Assembly: GCA_022567775.1 (NCBI GenBank)
Contig: JADFGH010000196.1
Coordinates: 1 to 5,119 of the forward strand
Direction: 5' to 3'
DNA length: 5,119 bases
Origin: Pseudomonadota bacterium
GTDB lineage: Bacteria; Pseudomonadota; Gammaproteobacteria; Steroidobacterales; Woeseiaceae
Part shown: one piece after another, positions 1 to 4,970 of the stretch
Layout of the letters: every line of letters begins with the position of its first letter
Position numbering within the stretch: the first letter of the stretch is position 1
Notes under the pieces: generated by a model
Database searches by the model: none
Seen by the model: the letters and a program-made list of their open reading frames with translations, nothing else
What the model was told of the DNA's origin: nothing
Made by a program: the position numbers and the translations under genes

Positions 1-45
1 TTTCAAGCATCAACTTTTCAGCAAACCAGCTCAGCAACTCCATCT

Positions 46-75
46 GCTATACTTGCCGCCACCTTCCACCGTCAA
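46..75 (-). promoter_or_regulatory. Candidate promoter downstream of tRNA-Tyr, reading off the left edge
   Basis: On the minus strand TTGACG (70-75) is followed after 18 bases by TATAGC (46-51), matching five and four of six sigma70 consensus bases. It begins three bases after the tRNA-Tyr CCA end, and no T-run terminator separates them. It would direct a transcript starting near base 39 and leaving the window. In many gammaproteobacteria tRNA-Tyr is followed by tRNA-Gly, tRNA-Thr and tuf, so a further tRNA or tuf gene beyond the edge is a reasonable guess, but none is visible here. The spacing is one base above optimum, so this is a candidate only. Confidence 0.3.
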
Positions 76-78
76 TTC

Positions 79-163
79 TGGTGGAGGGGGTAGGATTCGA
101 ACCTACGTAGGCTTAGCCAGCAGATTTACAGTCTGCCCTCGTTGACCGCTTGAGTACCCCTCC
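79..163 (-). tRNA. tRNA-Tyr (anticodon GTA)
   Basis: Read on the minus strand, the 85-base sequence folds as a class II tRNA. The acceptor stem GGAGGGG pairs with CCCCTCC. The D arm has a CTC/GAG stem. The anticodon stem GCAGA/TCTGC encloses loop CTGTAAA, with anticodon GTA at bases 127-129. A long variable arm contains a GGC/GCC stem, and the T arm is GTAGG-TTCGAAT-CCTAC. The discriminator is A, and CCA (79-81) is encoded in the gene. The GTA anticodon and long variable arm together identify bacterial tRNA-Tyr, which decodes UAU and UAC. It has its own promoter 18 bases upstream. It is not a substrate of the CmoA/CmoB pathway further right, because its wobble base is G, not U. Confidence 0.97.
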
Positions 164-180
164 GCGGACACAAGCCGGGT

Positions 181-209
181 ATTGTCTAATCCTCCCACCA
201 ACCTGTCAA
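181..209 (-). promoter_or_regulatory. Sigma70 promoter of tRNA-Tyr
   Basis: On the minus strand a perfect -35 box TTGACA (204-209) is followed by an optimal 17-base spacer and GACAAT (181-186), four of six matches to the -10 consensus. The predicted start near base 174 leaves a leader of about 11 bases before the mature tRNA 5' end at 163, typical of a stable-RNA promoter. Bases just after the -10 (ACCCGGC on the transcribed strand) are GC-rich, resembling the discriminator of stringently controlled promoters. That regulatory reading is inference. Confidence 0.7.
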
Positions 210-281
210 CACATAAACCATTGTTTTTTGATTGCCCGGCACTCGCCTGATTCTGCCTGACATCCTTGATGCAGGCTGGTT

Positions 282-812
282 TCAGCCAGTTTCCTCTGGG
301 TCCACCGCCCAGTGCCATGGCTCGTAGACAAATCCGCACGGATTGTCCCTCGGGTAGGTCATCGAGAAGCCGAACTCCCCGGCATTTTTTCCCAGCCAGG
401 CGAACGCGTCGGATGCTTCGAACTCCTCGGTCAGTGGCCGGCTCCCGGGTGTCGCGATATCGACAGCGCCGCCGCTGTGGTGCTGACTAAATCCGGGTGC
501 GGCATTGACCTCGAGTATCTCCTCGATGCCCTGACCTGCCTCGAGCTTGTTGCGGATCAATTGTGCCTGGTATTCGAGACTCCGGAATCCCGACACGATC
601 AGGAGACGTATGCCCTCGCCACTCGCCGCCTCAACCATTTGCTGCCACCGTGCCGCCGTATCCGGAGTCAGCCTCTGCATGCGCCCGACCAGGTTCGGCC
701 CTACATCGACCAGGCGCGTCGCCTCCGTGTAATGCGGCAGACCTCGATCCTGACCATAGTCCATCGGAATGCCCAGCTCCAGGTGCAGCTTCTGGTGTTT
801 TTCGCTCAACAT
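282..812 (-). CDS. D-alanyl-D-alanine carboxypeptidase family protein (VanY-like, peptidase M15B)
   Basis: A 176-residue zinc peptidase of the VanY/M15B family, which cleaves the terminal D-alanine (or a related D-amino acid bond) of peptidoglycan stem peptides. Visible motifs are SGFRS at residues 74-78, the HxxGxAxD signature at 111-118 (zinc ligands H111 and D118), and EPWHW at 164-168, giving the general base E164 and third zinc ligand H167. All catalytic residues are present. ATG at 812 is chosen because small family members typically begin just before the LGIP..YG segment seen at 13-20. A GTG at 860 would add 16 residues. Neither start has a clear Shine-Dalgarno, and neither adds a signal peptide or lipobox. 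The enzyme therefore looks cytoplasmic, which suggests muropeptide recycling or turnover rather than periplasmic wall trimming (inference). It is divergent from cmoA and upstream of tRNA-Tyr. Confidence 0.9.
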   Translation of the reverse strand: MLSEKHQKLHLELGIPMDYGQDRGLPHYTEATRLVDVGPNLVGRMQRLTPDTAARWQQMVEAASGEGIRLLIVSGFRSLEYQAQLIRNKLEAGQGIEEILEVNAAPGFSQHHSGGAVDIATPGSRPLTEEFEASDAFAWLGKNAGEFGFSMTYPRDNPCGFVYEPWHWAVDPEETG

Positions 813-968
813 GGTTTTTGCGTGGGAGGCCAAGCCGCGATTGTCCCACAACCACCCCACACAGCAAACGACCGGCTGGATTTGAAGATAAAAGGAACCT
901 GGTGCCTTAGAATCTGCTGCCGGTGTTGCCGATTACGATGCCCGACCTTCAGGAAAACGAGTCTAAGG

Positions 969-1694
969 ATGTCACAGGACAGAATATTTGCAGAAATGGG
1001 AGTAAAGGCCGGGTCCTTCGAATTTAACGATGAGGTCGCCGACGTGTTTCCCGATATGCTGCGGCGTTCGATCCCTGGCTACGCGGCGTCCATCCAGGCG
1101 ATAGGCACGCTTGCGTCCCGTTACGTGCAGCCCGGCAGCAGATGTTACGACCTCGGATGCTCGCTCGGCGCCGCCACGCTCGCAATGCAGCAGAATATCT
1201 CAGTACCCGGATGTCAAATCATCGCCGTTGACCTGGCGCCGGCAATGATTCGGCGATGTCGCGAAATAATCGCTGCCAGTGACAGCGACGTCGATGTTTT
1301 GATTGTTGAAGACGATGTGCGGCAGATCACCATCGAGCAAGCCTCGATGGTCGTCATGAATTACACCCTCCAGTTTCTGTCGCTTGAAGAACGCGATGCG
1401 ATGATTGGCAATATATTTGACGGCCTTAATGACGGCGGCATCCTCGTGCTTTCGGAGAAAGTGTTAGACGAGGACGACGAGGTAGAGAAACTGCTGGTTG
1501 CGATGCATCATGAATTCAAACGGCAAAACGCATACAGCGATCTCGAAATCAGCCGTAAACGCACTGCACTCGAAAACGTCCTGATACCGGAGACCATTTC
1601 CATGCATCGAACCCGACTGGAGAATGCAGGATTCCGCCATGTCGGCATTTGGCTCAGGCAGTTTAATTTTGTATCGATCATTGCGACCAAATAA
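969..1694 (+). CDS. cmoA: Carboxy-S-adenosyl-L-methionine synthase CmoA
   Basis: A 241-residue cytoplasmic enzyme that converts SAM and prephenate to carboxy-SAM, the donor for cmo5U34 synthesis in tRNA. The sequence follows E. coli CmoA (247 residues) almost throughout, including the VFPDM-RRS-PGY and YDLGCSLGAATL blocks. Ligand positions known from E. coli are present one residue earlier: Y38, G63-C64-S65, D88, D116, N131 and R198. The residue after D88 is Leu where E. coli has Asn. The fold is a Rossmann-type class I methyltransferase. ATG at 969 gives the N-terminus expected for the family. The frame stays open far upstream, but only as antisense of the carboxypeptidase gene. Ribosome binding is weak (GAG, 7 bases upstream). 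TAGAAT at 908-913 could be a -10 box, but no well-spaced -35 is visible. cmoB follows after two bases. Confidence 0.97.
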   Translation: MSQDRIFAEMGVKAGSFEFNDEVADVFPDMLRRSIPGYAASIQAIGTLASRYVQPGSRCYDLGCSLGAATLAMQQNISVPGCQIIAVDLAPAMIRRCREIIAASDSDVDVLIVEDDVRQITIEQASMVVMNYTLQFLSLEERDAMIGNIFDGLNDGGILVLSEKVLDEDDEVEKLLVAMHHEFKRQNAYSDLEISRKRTALENVLIPETISMHRTRLENAGFRHVGIWLRQFNFVSIIATK

Positions 1695-1696
1695 CA

Positions 1697-2668
1697 GTGC
1701 ATGACTACAGCATGATTTTTGACAGCCTTGACCGGGCTGGACTGGGTTCATGGCAGGCGCCGCTTGCACCCTTGCTGCAAAATCGTTTCGCTGGCAGCGC
1801 TCATGGCGACATCAGTAAATGGCGAGCGATAATCGACAAGCTGCCTGACGTTACAGGCGCAAACGCCATCCTCAATTCCCCTGCCGTGACCGCCGAGGGT
1901 CCATCGGTCGATACGGCACTGAGAAATAAAGTCAGGGACTTGCTGCTGCAACTTAAGCCCTGGCGTAAAGGGCCGTTCAATATTCACGGCATAAACGTGG
2001 ATGCTGAGTGGCGATCCGATCTCAAATGGGATCGCCTCAAGAACGAGATCGCCCCGCTTAGCGGTCGGCGCATACTTGATATCGGCTGCGGCAATGGCTA
2101 CTACGCATTGCGCATGATGGGCAACGGTGCCCAATTGGTTGTTGGTATCGATCCGATGCTGCTATGCGTATTCCAGTTCCTGGCGCTAAACCACTTCCTG
2201 GCCGTTCCAGCTGTTTATGTATTGCCGCTGCGGCTACACGAATTGCCCGACGCACGGAATCTTTTCGACACTACGTTTTCGATGGGTGTCCTTTACCACC
2301 AGCGAGAACCACTCGAACACCTTGCGGCGCTGCAAGCAACATTGCGCCCAGGGGGCGAGCTGGTCCTTGAGACGCTGATACTTCCCGGCGCCGGTTCGCT
2401 TGTACGTGAACCGGAAGATCGTTATGCACGCATGCGCAATGTCTGGCATTTGCCAACCGTGACTGCGCTCGAGGACTGGCTGCGACAGACCGGATTCTGC
2501 GACATCAGGCTCGTTGATGTCACGGTCACCACGGTCAATGAACAGCGCAGCACCGAGTGGATGCCATTCGAATCCCTGGCAGAGGCTCTCAATCCGGACG
2601 ATCCGAGCTACACCATCGAGGGTCTGCCTGCGCCAGCGAGGGCACTCGTAATCTGCAAATCCCCGTGA
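1697..2668 (+). CDS. cmoB: tRNA U34 carboxymethyltransferase CmoB
   Basis: A 323-residue enzyme, the same length as E. coli CmoB. It transfers the carboxymethyl group from carboxy-SAM to 5-hydroxyuridine at position 34 of tRNAs, completing cmo5U and widening wobble decoding. The binding residues of the E. coli enzyme occur at identical positions: K91, W105, K110, G130, D152-P153, E182, M196, Y200 and R315. Family blocks include MPWRKGPF-like (88-94), EWRSD-KWDR (104-113), ILDIGCGNGY (126-135) and FSMGVLYH (194-201). The start is a GTG at 1697. It is preferred over the in-frame ATG at 1712 because W19 and all later residues then align with E. coli without offset. No Shine-Dalgarno is visible, and the start lies two bases past the cmoA stop, so translational coupling to cmoA is likely. 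A hairpin follows immediately. Confidence 0.97.
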   Translation: MHDYSMIFDSLDRAGLGSWQAPLAPLLQNRFAGSAHGDISKWRAIIDKLPDVTGANAILNSPAVTAEGPSVDTALRNKVRDLLLQLKPWRKGPFNIHGINVDAEWRSDLKWDRLKNEIAPLSGRRILDIGCGNGYYALRMMGNGAQLVVGIDPMLLCVFQFLALNHFLAVPAVYVLPLRLHELPDARNLFDTTFSMGVLYHQREPLEHLAALQATLRPGGELVLETLILPGAGSLVREPEDRYARMRNVWHLPTVTALEDWLRQTGFCDIRLVDVTVTTVNEQRSTEWMPFESLAEALNPDDPSYTIEGLPAPARALVICKSP

Positions 2669-2670
2669 GG

Positions 2671-2692
2671 CCGGCAGCATCGGTGCTGCCGG
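2671..2692 (+). terminator. GC-rich hairpin after cmoB, probable weak terminator
   Basis: A perfect 9-bp stem CCGGCAGCA / TGCTGCCGG encloses a TCGG tetraloop and starts two bases after the cmoB stop codon. The following bases (TACTTGACTATAGG) contain no T-run, so it does not look like a classical intrinsic terminator. It may instead protect the cmoAB mRNA 3' end or act with Rho. Its placement between cmoB and the next promoter suits an operon boundary. Confidence 0.5.
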
Positions 2693-2695
2693 TAC

Positions 2696-2722
2696 TTGAC
2701 TATAGGTTAGTTGCTTTATAAA
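2696..2722 (+). promoter_or_regulatory. Candidate promoter of the GbsR-DCC operon
   Basis: TTGACT (2696-2701) matches five of six -35 bases. TATAAA (2717-2722) matches five of six -10 bases, at a short 15-base spacing. The overlapping TAAATT (2719-2724) gives the ideal 17-base spacing with four matches. Either choice puts the start at about 2729-2731, inside the palindrome at 2723-2740 and 23-25 bases before the regulator's ATG. Confidence 0.5.
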
Positions 2723-2740
2723 TTTCTGATTAAACAGAAA
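2723..2740. promoter_or_regulatory. 18-bp palindrome, candidate operator of the GbsR/MarR-type regulator
   Basis: TTTCTGATTAAACAGAAA is a near-perfect palindrome: eight of nine base pairs match, the exception being the A/A pair next to the central TTAA. It starts at the downstream edge of the -10 region and covers the predicted transcription start. A dimeric winged-helix protein bound there would block transcription. MarR-family proteins commonly bind such 16-20 bp palindromes in their own promoters. Autoregulation is inferred from position and symmetry only. Confidence 0.5.
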
Positions 2741-2753
2741 CAAGAGAAATCAA

Positions 2754-3278
2754 ATGAACCTGTCACCTGCTGTCGAAAAATACGTCCTGCACTGGGGCGA
2801 GATGGGCACCCGCTGGGGCACGAACCGAACTGTTGCGCAGATACAGGCTCTACTCTATTTGTCGCCCCGGCCATTGCGTGCCGACGAAATCGTCGATTAC
2901 CTCTCGGTCGCCAGGTCTAATGTCAGCACCAGCATGCGCGAACTCCAAAGCTTTGGTCTGGTCAAGATGACGCACATGCTCGGCGACCGCCGTGATTATT
3001 TTGAGTCGCTGAGCGACGTCTGGGAATTGTTTCGCGTGATCATCGAACAGCGCAAACAACGCGAACTTAATCCGACGCTATCGATGCTCCGAACCTGTGC
3101 GGTAGAAGTTGCTGAAGAAAAGGACACGGACGAAGTCACCAAACAGAGAATTCGCAACATGCTTCAGTTCGTGGAAACCACTAGCAACTGGTATGAACAA
3201 ATTCAGCAGATACCGACACCCACACTGCAGAAGGTAATGAAACTCGGAGCGAAAATTACAGGATTTCTCGATAAGTGA
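2754..3278 (+). CDS. GbsR/MarR family transcriptional regulator
   Basis: A 174-residue putative DNA-binding regulator of the GbsR type (a MarR-related winged-helix group). After an N-terminal helix rich in aromatic and Gly residues (HWGEMGTRWG, 13-22), the winged helix-turn-helix spans about 27-85. The helices ADEIVDYL (43-50) and the recognition helix VARSNVSTSMREL (52-64) are followed by a wing around GDRRDYF (77-83). The C-terminal half (85-174) is helical and charged, as expected for dimerisation or effector sensing. The family's best-known member, Bacillus GbsR, senses choline; nothing here indicates that ligand. A weak AAGAG ribosome site lies seven bases before the ATG. It heads a two-gene operon with a DCC-family protein and has a palindromic candidate operator in its promoter, so an autorepressor role is likely. 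The effector is unknown. Confidence 0.88.
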   Translation: MNLSPAVEKYVLHWGEMGTRWGTNRTVAQIQALLYLSPRPLRADEIVDYLSVARSNVSTSMRELQSFGLVKMTHMLGDRRDYFESLSDVWELFRVIIEQRKQRELNPTLSMLRTCAVEVAEEKDTDEVTKQRIRNMLQFVETTSNWYEQIQQIPTPTLQKVMKLGAKITGFLDK

Positions 3279-3284
3279 GGCGCG

Positions 3285-3695
3285 ATGTCGAATTCACCAG
3301 ACATCTTGCTGGTTTACGACAAGGAGTGTCCGGCCTGTAATTACTACTGCAATCTCGTACGAATCCGCGAGTCGGTCGGAAACCTGGTTCTGGTCGATGC
3401 GCGCGATGGCGGCCCGGTGATGGACGAAATTACGGCTGCTGGCCTCGACATCGATCAGGGCATGGTACTCAAAGTCGGTGACAACCTTTATTACGGATCG
3501 GAGGCGATACATTCACTCGCGCTGATGAGCACACGATCCGGAATATTCAATCGCCTGTGTTATTTTTTCTTCAGATCTGAAAAGACATCGGCCGTCCTGT
3601 ACCCGGTGTTGCGATTATGCAGGAATCTCCTTTTGAAAATCCTGCGCAAATCGAAAATCAATAACCTGCAAGCTGCCAATAACGACCGCTTCTGA
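3285..3695 (+). CDS. DCC-family (DUF393) thiol-disulfide oxidoreductase-like protein
   Basis: A 136-residue protein with the DxxCxxC signature that names the DCC family: D12, C15 and C18 in YDKECPAC (11-18), at the end of a first beta strand (ILLVYD). This resembles a thioredoxin-fold active site. A later GSEAIHSLALMS segment (71-82) matches the conserved region where family members carry a Gly-x-x-Ala motif. The C-terminal part (86-122) is hydrophobic and basic and could lie on the membrane, although no clean transmembrane helix is evident. C22, C92 and C112 are additional cysteines. There is no signal peptide, so a cytoplasmic location is expected. The GTGAGG ribosome site (3275-3280) overlaps the stop codon of the regulator gene six bases upstream, indicating co-transcription and coupling. 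The redox substrate is unknown, and the family has little biochemical characterisation. Confidence 0.87.
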   Translation: MSNSPDILLVYDKECPACNYYCNLVRIRESVGNLVLVDARDGGPVMDEITAAGLDIDQGMVLKVGDNLYYGSEAIHSLALMSTRSGIFNRLCYFFFRSEKTSAVLYPVLRLCRNLLLKILRKSKINNLQAANNDRF

Positions 3696-3701
3696 TCGTT
3701 C

Positions 3702-4529
3702 TCACTCGGTTTGTACAGGCGTGCATCCCGATAGCGTTTGTAAAGATTCCTTTTCCGGTGCCCTCAGGAACCAGATTGCGCCATCGCCCGAAGCCGCGTC
3801 CAGGCCCCCGTAAACTGCACGGGGGATTCGATAAAAATATCCGCCCGCCACATACTCACCGGTAACTGCTTCTCCATTAACGCACTCACTGCCCCGGTAG
3901 GTTCCTGCGACCAGGTAGCCCTCCCGGGTTGTCGACGACTGTTGCCAGCTTTGGCTCGCAAACGGATCGATTTTCATGAGCCAGGTGCGAGCGCCGCTGC
4001 CGGGGTCGGCACGGAGTTCCTTTGCCGATAATCCGATGTCGTTCGGGCTTTCGGACAACGGCGTCCAGCTGACCAGGTCGCTGCTCAATATAAGGGGCGT
4101 CTGAATAACGGCGTCCGGGTCGGCATCGTCCAGAAAATACAGGAGCGAAGCTCCTCGCGAGGTCTTCATTCGCAGTCCGGTCGAGCCTGGTGGAATGTAG
4201 GCGTACCCGCCCGGGCCCAGCGTGAGATCACCGAGTACGATCTCGCCCTCAAGCACAAATATCTCGACACTTTTGCCGGGCGATGCGCCGGTTGTGAATT
4301 GCCAGTCGGCCGGCAGCAAAATGCGGTTACTCGAGCGCCGGGTTCGCGGATCGCCGGCAAGTTGCTTCGCGCGCACACCGGGCAGCTCTGCAATGAATAT
4401 GTCGGGTAGTTCTTCGACCTGGAGGAATGCCGGATATGGCGTTTGCGGGGCGCTCGCCGCGCAACCGGCAAGATTTGACAGCAACGCCAGGCAGAGGGCC
4501 CTCAGCAATGCATTGCAACTAATGTTCAT
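3702..4529 (-). CDS. Double-cupin lipoprotein, DUF4437-like
   Basis: A 275-residue predicted lipoprotein. Residues 1-22 form a signal peptide with a hydrophobic core (LLRALCLALL) and lipobox LAGC ending at C23. Ala at +2 suggests outer-membrane sorting. The mature part has two beta-rich cupin-like halves: about 65-135 (VEIFVLEGEI, then GGYAYIPPGS) and about 180-256 (REGYLVAGTY, then AGGYFYRIP). The arrangement resembles DUF4437 proteins; this assignment is by pattern only. The histidines usual for cupin metal binding are absent from both halves (the mature protein contains no His), so a metal-dependent enzyme activity is doubtful. ATG at 4529 is chosen over the ATG at 4556: it puts the lipobox at normal distance and has GGA six bases upstream. 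It overlaps the end of the DUF6122 gene by 11 bases, implying translational coupling. Function unknown. Confidence 0.75.
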   Translation of the reverse strand: MNISCNALLRALCLALLSNLAGCAASAPQTPYPAFLQVEELPDIFIAELPGVRAKQLAGDPRTRRSSNRILLPADWQFTTGASPGKSVEIFVLEGEIVLGDLTLGPGGYAYIPPGSTGLRMKTSRGASLLYFLDDADPDAVIQTPLILSSDLVSWTPLSESPNDIGLSAKELRADPGSGARTWLMKIDPFASQSWQQSSTTREGYLVAGTYRGSECVNGEAVTGEYVAGGYFYRIPRAVYGGLDAASGDGAIWFLRAPEKESLQTLSGCTPVQTE

Positions 4530-4839
4530 ATTGCATCCAGACACAATCGACTCCATCCAACACCATATGAATGATCAACCCGATACCCAGTAATCGCAGT
4601 CTCGGCCAGAACGAGACGGCAGCGTATACGGCAATCGCCGGGTACTGATGCAGCGGGTGAAATCCGATGCTACAGCGACCGGGATCGACTACCGGATCTG
4701 CCAGAAAATGATCGACATCAACCATCATTGTCGCAACCATCGTGATCCATGCCCTGAGGAAGTTCTGCCGAAAGAACACGCCAGCCACAGTGGCAGGTAC
4801 CAAGAAGTGCAGGAGCAGGTGAACGACCGGCCGAAACAT
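4519..4839 (-). CDS. DUF6122-type small integral membrane protein
   Basis: A 106-residue membrane protein resembling the DUF6122 family. Hydrophobic segments lie at about 5-23, 29-42, 66-78 and 82-100, giving three or four membrane helices. Charged and metal-binding-type residues cluster at conserved places: H7 and H11 in the first helix, DVDHFLADP (41-49), DPGRCSIGFHPLH (52-64) and HMVLDGVD (91-98). Such His/Asp pairs in membrane helices resemble those of YdjM-like membrane metal-dependent hydrolases, but that link is inference and no activity is established for the family. The ATG at 4839 has no clear Shine-Dalgarno. The gene starts only 31 bases after a strong terminator, leaving little room for a promoter. 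Its last 11 bases overlap the following lipoprotein gene, so the two are expected to be made together. Confidence 0.82.
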   Translation of the reverse strand: MFRPVVHLLLHFLVPATVAGVFFRQNFLRAWITMVATMMVDVDHFLADPVVDPGRCSIGFHPLHQYPAIAVYAAVSFWPRLRLLGIGLIIHMVLDGVDCVWMQYEH

Positions 4840-4870
4840 AGGGTTTGCAAGTGATTAGTTTATCAAAATT

Positions 4871-4897
4871 AAAAAAGCCGCCCAGAAACTGGGCGGC
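4871..4897 (-). terminator. Intrinsic terminator on the minus strand
   Basis: Read on the minus strand, a 9-bp stem GCCGCCCAG / CTGGGCGGC with a three-base TTT loop is followed directly by six T and then AATTTT. This is a textbook Rho-independent terminator. On the plus strand the hairpin has no T-run, so it acts for the gene entering from the right edge. A small CTGC-TTA-GCAG hairpin abuts its upstream side (4897-4907). It lies 31 bases before the DUF6122 start codon. Confidence 0.88.
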
Positions 4898-4970
4898 TGC
4901 TAAGCAGAAGGTGTTTCAGGTCCAAAATGGCCTTTGTTGAACTACCCAAACCTCGCTGTTTGTCAATAAC

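Noticed and set aside
269..290. GGCTG-AAAC-CAGCC hairpin over the carboxypeptidase stop codon
   Set aside because: Only five base pairs and no T-run after it, so not supportable as a terminator.
835..865. TTTGCT-17-GACAAT on the minus strand as a promoter for the carboxypeptidase
   Set aside because: The GACAAT is inside the alternative GTG-started reading frame and the -35 match is very poor. Not strong enough to list.
882..913. TTGAAG and TAGAAT as a cmoA promoter
   Set aside because: The -10 match is good, but the spacing is 20 bases, outside the usual 16-18, and no better -35 is visible. Kept only as a possible lone -10.
312..968. Long in-frame plus-strand extension upstream of cmoA
   Set aside because: It is antisense to the carboxypeptidase gene, has no family resemblance, and CmoA begins naturally at the ATG at 969. 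The open frame is a by-product of codon bias on the other strand.
3681..3700. AACGA...TCGTT inverted repeat between the convergent operons as a bidirectional terminator
   Set aside because: Five base pairs with a ten-base loop and no T-run on either strand.
4939..4966. TTGACA on the minus strand after the partial gene as a promoter for a small RNA ending at the 4871-4897 terminator
   Set aside because: The -35 is perfect, but the best -10 at 16-17 bases (TAGTTC or AGTTCA) matches consensus poorly.
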